In this document: in pieces, positions 28,511 through 40,200 of the stretch | How the letters are laid out: each line of letters opens with the position of its first letter | Position numbering within the stretch: position 1 is the stretch's first letter | Notes under the pieces: generated by a model | What the model saw: only the letters and a program-made list of their open reading frames with translations | Databases searched by the model: none | Told to the model about the DNA's origin: nothing | Origin: Zygnema cylindricum | Taxonomy: Eukaryota > Streptophyta > Zygnematophyceae > Zygnematales > Zygnemataceae | Assembly (NCBI GenBank): GCA_037447655.1 | Contig: JBBHKE010000854.1 | Location: 104,775 to 147,237, forward strand | Direction: 5' to 3' | DNA: 42,463 bases | Program-made: the position numbers and the translations under genes

Positions 28511-31500
28511 AGGGAAGAGAATTATGGCATCGGAAAAGGGAAATGAGCCTTAAGTTCAAGTGTGAAATGATCGTTAAGTTCCACTGTGAAGTTGTTCTGT
28601 CCTCAGATTTTTGTAGAATGTAGTTGTTATATGTCGATTGTACATATGATGGTTATGTAAAACAAAAGGAAATCCGCGGAACCTTGTGTTTTGCAATTAA
28701 ATGCAAGGGTAGTTTCCTGAGGTTAGGACCTCTTGTGAATTTTTAGTGTTAGTTTTTTGTAGGTTGTTTTAAGTTTTTTGTGCACTCCTCTTAGGATAGC
28801 CCATATAGGAAAAGATGGTCAGTAGAATGTCATGGTTTTTCCATATAAACGTTTATTCATTGTATAAGGCAATTGAAACTTGAAGAAGTCATGATTTAGG
28901 CAAGTTGAACATTATTTATTTATTTATAGCCCTTTGCTGCATCAGACAACTCGTTAAGGTTTGAAATTAATTAATTTCTGAACCGTTCAAAAAAAAAAGA
29001 ATAGGACGGAAAAATAGAGGCGATGGTAATTTTTTTGGCAAGAGGACAGTGGAATATGGCGATGTTTTCACTGTCTAGGAAAATGAGGCACTCCAAGGTT
29101 CATGTGAACATTTCTTTCGATTGAATTTGAGACTCGCTTTGAGGTGAAAAACTACTGAAGGAAATTTCAGACTATTTTATTAGATCTCTATTTTGAAGTT
29201 AGGGTCTGATTCATCCGTATGTCTGTACTTACGTTATACATCGATCATGTCCAGTACGAACATGGAGGATATAGTTTTCAGTTATTCCTAATGATGGTGA
29301 ATTAGTGCATAGACGTATATCGAAATGTTGGGATGTTGTGAAACTACTATTAAATGATGTTTTGGTTGTCTTGTGTATGACTTGTGTATATGATGTTCGA
29401 CACTATTTGATGCAGTTAAATAGTGCTATATTGACCATGTGCACTCGAGTGTAACTCGGTACGTCGTCTATGATGGGACATTTTTGACAAATTGATTATG
29501 AATGGGTATTCTGCTAGAAGACCCGCCCTAGCTTAAATCTGTGCTTGCGCCCCAGGATTATCAAAAACATATGGTGTTGTGTATACAAATTTAAAAAACG
29601 TAGTATTCTCCTGTAGCGCGGACCAATTCAACAAGTGGGGAATAATATGAGGTCGGCCTTTAAAAACTGCAGTGTTAACTGCAACTGAAACGAGAAAACA
29701 AGAATCAAAACAGAAGCAGCCGAGTCATCGACGGACGAAAGTACTAAAAAGGAATGGGACACGGCAATGCTCCTGGAAGTTGTATATCTTGACGTAAGGT
29801 TGACGCTGTGGATATTCATCTGCAAACTAGAGTTTTCTGACATTCTGTATCAGCTGTTTGGTAACGCAATATGTTGAAGGACAGTAAGTATCAGATGTCG
29901 ATTGCCAAAAGGGCTCAGTGCATCGGATTGTGACATTAATTCTTATCGATGGCCGATTTATTATATATAGTGTAAATTAGCCAGATCTAGATACAGCATG
30001 CCAACTGTAGACTGGCTACCAACAGAAGATTTTCGGCTGCAACAAGGTTTTATATGGAGTTTGTGTTGTGTTGTGGCGATATTATGTAATTTTAAAATTA
30101 AAACTTGAAACCGTAACATGTTTTGACAAAACAGCCAGCCAATTTTTGATGAAATTAAAGACAAATGACGTGGGTGTGTAGCAAAATCAAAATCGAAACA
30201 ATAAAAAAAATAGTTACGTTTCCGTAGTTTATCCATAGATTTATGAACTAAACTTATTAGGCATGTTCCCTAGTGTACATGTTGACTGCACAGTTAAAAC
30301 TTTTTTCAGACTTGTCTCAGCTTAAGTTTGACAAATTAACAAACGTGGCGAATTTAGTCGTGTTCGTTTACCTTATCCATTGACTAATTTGTCAATTTCC
30401 TTTAACCGGATCGCCTTCTCTTGGCTTATCTATAGACATTCATCAAGAGTAATCGCGACACACCCGTATGTAACCGATTGAACTTCAATTAAAGTTAGAC
30501 GACTTCTATCCATCTGTAAAACTGGTGATATCGGTTTCATGCCGTAGCGGATCAAATCGGCACAGCGTATCAGCATATCGGGTAATATAGAAATTTAGAA
30601 TTTCTTAGGCATATCGACATAGTTGTTCAAATCGCATATTACGCACGAAACGAACGCGCGAATAGTACGTACGATTTGCATCTATCAATTTTTGAAAATT
30701 GGTAAAATGCGTACCCGACTATGTATCCGTACGTTTCCATACGTTTTTCGTTCTTGGAATTTTCAAATTTAAAATTTATAATTTTCAATACAGATAAAAA
30801 ACTAAAGTGAAAAAACCAGCGACGGGGCAAGCTAGGCGCTGAACCACAAACCAGCGACCAGGGCTGTTGAACCAGCGACCCAGGCTGCCTCGTAGTTGGT
30901 TCAGCATGGCCCTACATAACATGTCAACAATTAAAAAAGAAACATTCACGTTGAAGCAAGAAAAATCCTTATATTAAATTGAATAATTTTACTGCACACC
31001 AATAATGAAAAAGGACAAGGTCGCATTGAAGTAGAAAAATACCATCTTTGTATTTACTTGACGGATATGGTTTAGTTTTCACACTAAAATTAACTCAACT
31101 CATATTTGCGCGCAAATGGTGCAACGTCTCTTTTTGGAAAATTTCTTACAGTTTTCCCTACAGCGAAAACTAAACGAAATTTACGAAATGTATGAACCTA
31201 ACGAATAATACGTAAAAATCGGAACAAAGGAAAAAATCGCGCGGATTGAACAACCATGCATATCGGGCTGAAATTTGCAATTTTGCATCCTCGCATTGGG
31301 TATCGGAAGATCTCATACGATACGTTTGATTAGAGATTTGTACAATACGACAAAGATTTATTTAAGGCGATCGTTATTATTATAACGACGTCATAACGAA
31401 TAATGTGAGGCTATAAAGCTGGCCACGCTGCACATAATTAATAGTTATTGAAATTGAAATAACTATTATTAATATAATAATAATAAAAGTCGCATTTACG
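28511..31500. other. Gene-poor AT-rich intergenic DNA
   Basis: No gene, transposon terminus or RNA gene recognised. Minor structure: three AACCAGCGAC repeats at about 30814-30880, and a perfect 10-bp hairpin AATAGTTATT/AATAACTATT at 31440-31449 and 31458-31467. Short frames on either strand are isolated and compositionally random. Confidence 0.5.
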
Positions 31501-32560
31501 TTCGAGGCGCTAAACAGGTCTCGGGACTTGAATGTCACATGTGCACTCTATTGTAACGCATCTTATCCGTACCGTCCAAGCGGAAACGCCAAGATACGAA
31601 TGACTTTTTCAGCAAAAACACAACTTGTGGTCTGCCACGTGTTGAGGATAGTGGCAGCCGGCGTGCGGCGCCGTCTGCGACACTCGTGACGCCACTCGAC
31701 TGCCAGCTGCGCGATGCTTTGGCTGGCCGGCGGAGATCCCGCGGCTGAATAGCCGGAGCCACTTACGCATGCTTGCGTGGTAGAGTCAGCATCTGTACGG
31801 AAACATACCGATATGTCGTCATCCCTGGGAGACTGCAGCCGTCGATGTGACCTAGTCCTAGATGGACGTCAGACAGAAAACATAAATATTTTCCGTACTT
31901 TATGGTGACGTAAGGTGAGCTGGAGCGGGTGGGAGTGTTGTGCACGGAAGCTTCACAAAGGAGTTGTTCTGTACCGTTATGATAGTACGAAATAGGGATT
32001 CTCGGGGCATTACGCGTCAACGGAACGTAATAGCGGCGTGATGGCCACGTCATTAGATCTGCTTGTTGACGCAGTTTTGACGGTCGTCACGTCATAGCAT
32101 CTGCTGACTGGCCACGTGACTCGTCTGAGAATAACGAAGCGTGCCTAGAAAGTCGCGCGGCATGAGTTGTGACGCGCCGACAGGCGTAGATGAATCTTTG
32201 TCGTTTATGAAACGGTAGGTTTTAGGACGTTCAGGGATTGCTATCGCTTTTCTGTACGGACCTTAAGTTTGCAAGGAAACGTCTTCTTTTAAGTGTACTG
32301 ACCAATCAGACGGCTTGACTGTCCTGTAAAAAAACAAGAATAGTGTCTCTGTGCTAGAAAGACAAATAAGGAAATAAAATAATAAATCCACTATCCCGGT
32401 ATCTAAAATCTTTAATGGTCGTCAACAATATTACATGTCAACAATATTACATGTCAATCATGCGGCGTACGTAGATGGCGTAACTATCGCGATTTTGGAG
32501 ATCAAATCTTCTCCTCGCCTATCCCTGTTTTAAAGAATGGATTGTTAGCCGTTGCGTCGC
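31501..32560. other. GC-richer intergenic block with E/G-box and GTAC motifs
   Basis: Resembles the upstream region of nitrate reductase in composition, with CACGTG at about 31638 and 32114 and several CCGTAC/GTACGG. Minus-strand frames of 75 and 96 aa (31535-31762, 31763-32053) are adjacent but have no domain I recognise and no splice support. A perfect 16-bp tandem repeat (GTCAACAATATTACAT) sits at 32421-32452. Confidence 0.35.
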
Positions 32561-32929
32561 CGTCAATTTTTTTTAGATATGGGGAGGAGATTTAATGCAC
32601 AGAAATCATGCGAGCGATCTGATCCCGTATATTTTATGTACGGATAAACGAATCCAGCTACATATCCCGATTCGAACTTCAAAACAGAACCAAATGTATT
32701 TTTCGTTTGGAATGCTCTCACCTTCGGCCTCAAACAAGCAGAATAAAACAAATGAAAAACGCTGTTTGCGCTATTAATGTGTACGGATGGCCAAATGTGC
32801 ACAAATTAGGTGAGTCCATGCGTATATCCAGTCAAATGGTACCTCTGAGCCGCCGACCAGTCCGAAAAGTCTGGTCAAGAGTGTTCCGTACGTTCAGAAA
32901 CATCATACGATTTGTGCGGAATAATCCAC
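32561..32929. other. Intergenic, nothing recognised
   Basis: Ordinary AT-rich sequence with four CCGTAC/GTACGG motifs (about 32639, 32781, 32886). It is interrupted on the right by the 550-bp element. Confidence 0.4.
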
Positions 32930-32931
32930 TA

Positions 32932-33481
32932 CACCGTCAATCGCTATTAGAGTATATAACGCCAATTCGGTGCCCTTTTTTCAAAAAAAAAAACCTGAAA
33001 TACAATCCATAATTCTATTTTTTCCATTATTCTAATTAGGTTTTTTTTTCAATTAGCGTTAATAATGGAAGTACACTGCGATGGAAATAGTGTGGCGTAC
33101 GGACAGGGTATCTCCTTATGAAATGTAATCTTTGAATTACAAAGGCATCAAAAGACACTTAACATTATTGCGCACACATGTGAATATGCACTGGAAGAAA
33201 GAGACGCAAACTCGTCGAAAAATATCACGTTCTCATATGTTCGTCCGTCGACCGTGTGAACAGCACGACGGCGTACGAATTGTCAGATTTTGTTCGGGTA
33301 CACATATTACCGTAGACATCGAAAGGGCGGGTATTTATTATTCAGGACAACCCAAATAACAGTTAGGGTTTAACTAGTATGTATATTTTTTTTCAAAAAA
33401 AAAAAAATCCCGATTAGTGTTAATAACACTATTTGTTTTTTTACGCTATTTATTCCTTTACTCTAAGAGCGATTGACGGTG
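32932..33481. mobile_element. Free-standing 550-bp inverted-repeat element
   Basis: The left end reads CACCGTCAATCGCTATTAG and the right end, reversed, CACCGTCAATCGCTCTTAG, extending to about 24 bp with one mismatch; TA lies on both sides (32930-32931, 33482-33483). The interior matches the copies nested in the two LTRs, including the A-run after GGTGCCC and the small frame (33132-33359, 75 aa, ending early because a TTA codon has become TAA). There is no LTR sequence outside the ends, so this copy inserted independently. Confidence 0.85.
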
Positions 33482-33483
33482 TA

Positions 33484-34178
33484 CTGTACTGTAGACTGTC
33501 AGTTCATAGTACGGTACTGTACTGTATTGCAGTGTCACTGCCAGCCACCAAATTTGAGGATAAATAAATATTATTGCCAATCAAAATCGTATTATTGGAT
33601 GTAATACTAAATACTTATCCGTAATTCAAACATCCGTACATCGTAAATACGGTATTACAAAGCGTTTTTTACTTTTTCCAAATCCGGTGTAGCGTTTAAC
33701 TGTAATGCAGTCCTGAAAGACGTGGGTGCTTCTAAACCGTTTAAAATATAAGCGATAATACTAAAAAAAAAGTTAATGTTATCCGCACTATTCAAGATTA
33801 AAGGGCAAGAACACAGACTGATATAGTGTTACTAAAGATAATAGCAATTCACGGTAGACCTTAAGGCAGAAACCCTAAAACGAACCTCTGGTTTTCAATA
33901 TAGCGTGTCTAAAAGTGCCCGGCGTCACTCGATGCACCGATTCAATATGAGATGACGATATTTTTCAAATCGTGCTGCCGAACCCATACTAACTACCGAA
34001 AAAAAAGTTGCAGTAGTAAGGTTTTTAATGGACAATGGTGCATTTGTTTGAATAGGAAGTTAGGAACCATAGAGGAGCCCTATGAAAAACTTGAAAAGGG
34101 CAACTATTGAAAAGTACGAGTCGTACCATCGTATCGCGATGTCAATATTAAACAAGTGCGGGGTGACGAAACCATATT
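33484..34178. other. Intergenic with short TACTG repeats and a possible decayed element
   Basis: Positions 33483-33535 repeat TACTG/GTACTGTA several times. At about 33745-33857 the ends GCGATAATAC...GTTAATGTTATC and TAGTGTTACT...AATAGCAATTCACGGTA resemble the arms of the 215-bp element at 14366, but are too diverged for a firm call. Confidence 0.3.
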
Positions 34179-34181
34179 TTA

Positions 34182-36038
34182 GGGTACGTCCCCATGTAAG
34201 CAATACTTTGAAAAAGTATTTTGGACTGTAGTGAAGTGTTCCATACTACTTTGAAAAGCGTCTATATGTGCGAAAATGAAATCGGAACTTTGAAATGTGA
34301 CGGTTGTAGGCTTAGGTACAACTTTGTGACGATTGACGACGACTACAAAACTTATGACAATCGATGACGCCAACAAAAACAGCGACGGTTGTAGACGTCT
34401 AGATTTCTATAATTTTGTGACATGGCAGATGTTTAAGGTTTTGTGACATTGTGACGCCATGCTCACTTGTGACAACTTCGACGTCACAAAATTCAAGAAC
34501 TTTCTGCCATGGCTATCCGGTTTCGTTTTTCCGACTTTTCTCAATCGACTTGCCATAAAAATATACATAAAGGTAGTCAAAAGAATGGTTTTCTAAATAT
34601 CTTTCATATAATACGAGTGATGTCGTGCCTCATTCTAAAAAACGAGAGATAAAAGCGATAGTGTGAGAGGGAGAGTGGAGAAGCAACGACAACGCAAAAT
34701 TTTGCAAAGGACCCATGAATGAAAGTGTAGATCCGGAGACCCCTGCAAAATTTTTTCCGTACATGCTCGTCTTTTTCGTACATGCACGTGACGGGCAAGG
34801 AGAAAAATAGCGAGTGCTCTCCCTCGTCCTAAAAATGTACCACTCGTGTAGCGCGTGCGTGGACCGTTATTCATTCATTGTTTGGCAGTACTTTCCCTGA
34901 AATCAGGTCGCGAGGTAATTTTTGATGAATTTATTTGACAGGCTGTATTCTCTTGCGCGGGGGTTGAAAAAAAGGAAAACGCCAAAATCATAGTGTTGTG
35001 TATCGATAAAAAAACTATCGCGATAACACCGATACCGATAATTATCGATTATCGAAAGGTTAGAGGTCCCGATATATCTGTATTTTTTGTACTTTATGTC
35101 CGGAGTTAATTTTGTCTGGTAAACCGAACGGAATTTTTACGGGAAATGTACGGTTTTTTACAGGAAATGTTCGGACTTTGACGAAAAAAAACGTTGCACT
35201 TTGTAGTACTTTCTGGCTGCTTAACTGAACAAAAATTTTACGGGAACGTACGGCATTGTAATGACAAATTGATGATCATGGAACCAAAAAAGGACTGTGG
35301 ACAAAAAGTACAATGGACGTAAAAGAACATTTTGCGCACCGTCAGAATCGAACGGACGACTTTCAATGAGAAAACACGAGCGGACGACCAACGTCAACGC
35401 CGACATCTCGGAATGGCTCTCTTGGCAGCTAATGCCAAAAAAGCCGACGGATTGACACATGGCAGGTTTCTAGTGGATCCCAAGGAAAAAAGTAACAAAG
35501 CCATCCCGTTAGGTGTGAAAGGTACATCGTTTTAACTGGAGCTGTACTAAAGCCGTACATATCTTATGCCGGCTACTGTACTTTCGGCTTGTACAAATGA
35601 TCTGATTGGTAGGCACCAAAGGGGTTGTGAGTAGGGCGCGTCAGGGGAATAGCACGTACAGTTGAGTGAACTGGCCGTATATTTATATGTACGGTCCGTA
35701 CTTATATCGCCAATAGTTATCGATATCGGTGTTATCGCTGATAAATAACCGATAATATTGGTTATTTATCGGCGATAATGCTGATAACGATATATCGATT
35801 ATCGGATACCCGAAAAAAGGCCCATATCGGTTATTGGCAAATCCTTACCGATACACAACACTACAAAATTCGTTAACTTGACGACAAACATGAAGTACAT
35901 TCAAAGTATCGACTTGACGTTTGCTGTACTTTTAAAGAATTGATTTTCTTGTACGGGTAAAGTTTTTCTCGTACGGAACTGCGTTTTGGGTGAAAACGAC
36001 AGGATAAAGTCGATACTTTAATTCATGGGGACGTACCC
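34182..36038. mobile_element. PIF/Harbinger-like non-autonomous element, 1857 bp
   Basis: Both ends read inward GGGTACGTCCCCATG (15 bp, perfect), and both are flanked by TTA (34179-34181 and 36039-36041). A 3-bp TTA duplication and ends beginning GGG are the standard signature of PIF/Harbinger and Tourist-type elements. Subterminal ATACTTT motifs occur on both sides. No transposase frame is present. An 873-bp hAT-like element is inserted inside (34991-35863); without it the host element would be about 0.98 kb. Confidence 0.8.
34991..35863. mobile_element. hAT-like non-autonomous element, 873 bp, nested
   Basis: Ends read inward TAGTGTTGTGTATCG (15 bp, perfect), followed by A or G and TAA. 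Flanking 8-mers CAAAATCA and CAAAATTC match at the first six positions, compatible with a decayed 8-bp hAT target duplication. Both subterminal regions (about 35005-35060 and 35700-35835) are packed with ATCG/TATCG and its complement CGATA, as expected for transposase-binding repeats. The interior has a 67-aa frame (35332-35535) without recognisable similarity. Confidence 0.7.
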
Positions 36039-36041
36039 TTA

Positions 36042-37029
36042 TTACCAAAAAAACGTTTAGCGTTTATACTTTATTGCAAGGAGAATACAGTGCTTTACTG
36101 TAGCGTAGTACTATCCGACAACAGTTCAGACGGTTTTTTTACTGCGAGTTAAGCAGTTTAGCGTTAAAAATACGGTAAAAAGGTGGTTCGACGTTCAACC
36201 TTTGAAAATGTTAACCCAAAAAACCAGTTTTAAGCACAGTATATGGCGAAATCGAACGAACGGGCACCTCCAAGGGCTTCGCGTGCCATGTTCACATGCT
36301 GAAAATTATTGTCAAATTTCGTCGTTTAGCTTTTAATTATTGCCTATCCAACCACGATTTGGTCAATTTAACCTGTTCCGATACGAATTTTGGAACGTGA
36401 GCGAAATGTGTCAGTGTATTTAAATCTGATTTTGTTGTTAGATTATAATTTTTTTTCACCTAAAACAAGTAGTGACCCATTTCCATGTAGTACGCCTTTT
36501 CTTTTAAAATCTTATTTGCTCTCTTTTATTTTGTGAATTTCAAACGCCCACGTAGGTCCTTTCATCGAAACATTTTGTCCGTACGGAACCCCAACGACTT
36601 TCTCAAACCAGAGAATCTTCTAAAATCTGAAAGGAAAATTCAATTAATTTTGTCGTTTATAAACACCTGTCCTGTCCCTTGCTGTATCCGTACTATTTTC
36701 AGTTCGATTCCCACCACCGTTCAAATTCCGGCTGCCTGCCCTTCCCTAGATCGACCTCTCCCGCTACGCGCCAAAACACGTCCAACCAAAATCCAGCCAA
36801 TCCTGTCCTTTAAAAAAATATCTTCCCGGCGGTTCCACTTCCGCAGTCAACGGAATAGTACGGATTACCTTGTACGGCATGACGGCCGTCAAATATTCTC
36901 CTCTTCCGGTCGTCAAACTTTCCCCTTCCCCTTCCCGCGTTTGTCTTTTCCTGACGCCCGTCACTCAGTGTCTCTCGGGGAAACTTCCTCCCTCCTCTTC
37001 CCTGCCCCCCCGGCAATTCCCAAACCAGT
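36042..37029. other. Upstream region of the C2-domain gene
   Basis: No gene recognised. GC content and CCGTAC/GTACGG motifs rise from about 36570 (36580, 36690, 36855, 36873). A long plus-strand frame starting at 36533 runs on into the C2 exon in a different phase and is not a credible product. Confidence 0.4.
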
Positions 37030-37236
37030 TCCCCTGAATCCCCACTCTCTCCCTCGCTCCTCCCTCCCTTTCTCCCTTCTTCCCTTCCTCCCTCTCACCT
37101 TTCCCTCTCTTTCTATCTCCCTCCTCCCTCCTCCCTCCTTCCTTTTTCTTCCTCCTTCCTTCTTTCGTCCTCCCTCTTCCCTCTTTCCTCCTCGTCCTCC
37201 CTCCCTCTCTCTCTCTCCCTCTCTCTCCCTCCACTC
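37030..37236 (+). promoter_or_regulatory. CT-rich tract in the leader/promoter of the C2-domain gene
   Basis: Over 200 bp of nearly pure pyrimidine (CTCCCTC, TTCCTCC, CTCTCTC units) ending about 30 bp before the first possible start codon. Pyrimidine patches are common at plant transcription starts. It is complementary in composition to the purine tract of intron 1. Confidence 0.5.
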
Positions 37237-37266
37237 CCAGACTCCGGTTCTGGTATCCTCCGTCCA

Positions 37267-40200
37267 ATGGCGTGGCGCGCACGTGCGATGGCGGGCATCC
37301 TGGACGTCCACGTGCACCACGCCCGTTTGTCGTTTTGTGGGGATGCTGACGTGTACCTCCGCCTGCTGGTCGGTGACGCGGCCGTACAGGGAGGCGCCAG
37401 CTTGCAGACAAGAACCGTACGGAAAGGGGGAGGGAGACCGACATTCGACCAAAGCCTCCAGATCGGAGTCCCGGAGGGAGAGCAGGTGGGGAGAGAGGAA
37501 GGAGAGGGGAAGGGAGAGGAGGAGCGAGAGGAAGAGGCGAGAGGCGAGAGGAAGAGGGAGATATGCGAGAAGAAGAGGGAGAGGAGGGAGAGGAAGAGGG
37601 AGAGGAGGGAGAGGAAGAGGGAGAGAGGCGAAAGGAAGAGGGAGAGAGGCGAGAGGAAGAGGGAGAGGAGGGAGAGGAAGAGGGAGAGAGGCGAGAGGAA
37701 GAGGGAGAGGAGGGAGAGGAAGAGGGAGAGGAGGGAGAGGAAGAGGGAGAGGAGGGAGAGGAAGAGGGAGAGGAGGGAGAGGAAGAGGGAGAGAGGCGAA
37801 AGGAAGAGGGAGAGAGGCGAGAGGAAGAGGAAGAGGGAGAGGAGGGAGAGGAAGAGGGAGAGAGGCGAGAGGAAGAGGGAGAGAGGCGAGAGGAAGAGGA
37901 AGAGGGAGAGGAGGCGAGAGGAAGAGGGAGAGAAGCGAGAGGAAGAGGGAGAGAAGCGAGAGGAAGAGGGAGAGAGGCGAGAGGAAGAGGGAGAGAGGCG
38001 AGAGGAAGAGGGAGAGAGGCGAGAGGAAGAGGAAGAGGGAGAGGAGGGAGAGGAAGAGGGAGAGAGGCGAGAGGAAGAGGGAGAGGAGGGAGAGGTAGAG
38101 CGAGAAGAGGGAGAGGGAGAGAATTAGGAGCCCTGGGGGGTAGAGGCATCGGTTTTCCTCTCTCATTTTTCGTCGGTTTCTCGGGGAGGTGATACCCGAG
38201 GTGGGTTTTTCGAGGGGAGGTGGTATCTGACAAAATTGTGTCTCGGGGGGGTGGAGGGAAGGGTTTTTTCAGTGGCTGCGGTGCGAGGCGGTGGCGGTGG
38301 AGGCGAGGGGGAGAGAGAGAGTGTTGGGATGCGCCAGAGTGCCGCTGGGGGACGTGAGGGGGGTCGGGGGAGGGAGAGGGAGGACCACCAGGGACTACAG
38401 GTGGGAGGCAGGGAGGGGAAGGGGGAGGGGGAAGGGGAGGGGTGTGAATTGAGGGGAAGAGAAGAGAATAAAGGGAAGGTTAGATTTGGGATTAGTGGGA
38501 ATGAATGGAAATTTTAGTTTTTTTTTTTACATCTCTTTGAATCTTCTTCGTGAGTTTCTAAAGGGAAAAAGGAAGGTTTTGACTCGTTTTGCGTTTCTCT
38601 AAGTGGAAATTTTTCCTCTCCCCTTCCCTCCCCTCCCCTCCTCTCCTGTTCTCTCCTTCCTCTTTTGTCCTTTTGTGGTGTGCCAGTCTTGTCTCCGCCA
38701 ATACCGACGCGCCAGCTGGCACGTTGACATTGACTTTGGCCTACCACGGCCGCCCGGTGCGACACATGTCACAGTGGACGGAGGGGAAGGAAGGGCCTCC
38801 TCCTCCCTCCTCGGTTGCCAGGCCGGCAAACTGTACGGAATTGACAGCTGGCACAGGGGCATTTGGCGAACCGCTCAATTTGGGAAAACTTTTGAAAGCA
38901 AACAGTAATAATAGTAATAATAATTGTAGTGACGGAAGTAAATCCCATTTGGTTCCTTTTTTGGGAACTTTATGCGAGGGAGGGAGAGGAGGAGGTGAAG
39001 GAGGAGGAGGAGGAGGAGGAGGAGGGGGAGGGAGAGGGCCAGGGATGGTTCTTGGGACGAGTAATACGGTGGAGAAGACAGGAGAAGGGAACAAATCTGA
39101 TTGTTTGGGAGAGAGAAGTTGGGGGGAGTCGAAGAGTCGACTCTTGGATTGTTTGATGGAGAATGCGATGCATAGAGAGGGGAAAAACGGAACAAGCGGA
39201 AACAGAAACGGAAACGGAACGGAAAACTGTTGGAAAATGGAACAGGTTTTGGCTTCTTCGTCTTCTTCTGCTGTTTTGAATGAAAACGCAAACGGGAGTT
39301 TTTTGGGACTCATGGTATACGATAGTACCAGCGGGGCACTAGAAGACAAAATGATAAAAGACGAGGAAAAAGTACAGCGGCCGTGGCTGACAGCTGGAAT
39401 GTCAACAGTCGGAAAATATCAGGCACCGTGCAATTCCGTTGTAGATAACGGAAGAGAATATCCGTTTAACGGAAACCATTCCAATGCCAATTCTTCCTAT
39501 ACCAATTTTTCTAACAGAGGAGCTCCGTTCAACGGACATAGAACTCAGTTTGACGGAAATGGAACCCAGTTTGGAGGAATTCTGTATAACGGTTCTCCCT
39601 TTGACGGGAATCGGTTTAACGGAAATGAGTCAAACGGAACGGCTTGCATGGATTCCGTTATGGTGGATTTTGGTCCAAGAGAGAGGGAAAATGGTGATAG
39701 TGAAAATAACGGAAACGGTAAACTGATGCAACTTTTACCTTTTGCTAAATGTAAAGAAGAGAGAGAAACAGAAACGTCGGAAACGGAACCTGTAACAACT
39801 AACTCTGTAACTTTATCAAAAATTGTAACGAAAACGGATACTCTACTGAAAACTATAACGGAAAGTAGAACTGTTTGTAAAGAAAAATCAAACTTTTTAT
39901 GCAGTGGTGAACTAGGACTCCTCTCGAACATTACCATGTTAGATAACTACCAAAACCAGAACCCCAATTACACCCAATTCTCAAACCAAATACATGCAAA
40001 ACCCCAACAATTGGGCTCGGCTTTTCGTCCTTATGCCCCCTTTATACCCTCCGATAAACAAATTTCGGGACTCGAATTAAAGAGACCGAGATCAAGTCCT
40101 TCCCAACTCTCCCAAAGTCCCTCTGTCTTGAACCACAATCCGTACAGTGTACTGGATCCGTACAGTCCGTACAGAACCCACAGTTCAGGCGCTGTGGACC

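Noticed and set aside
31535-32053. Adjacent minus-strand frames of 75 and 96 aa
   Set aside because: No homology recognised, no convincing start context or splice sites, random composition.
36533-38233. Very long open frames on both strands (521, 401 and 422 aa)
   Set aside because: They run through a purine minisatellite that lacks stops in every frame. The C2 gene is explained by a splice donor at 37486 that excludes this tract.
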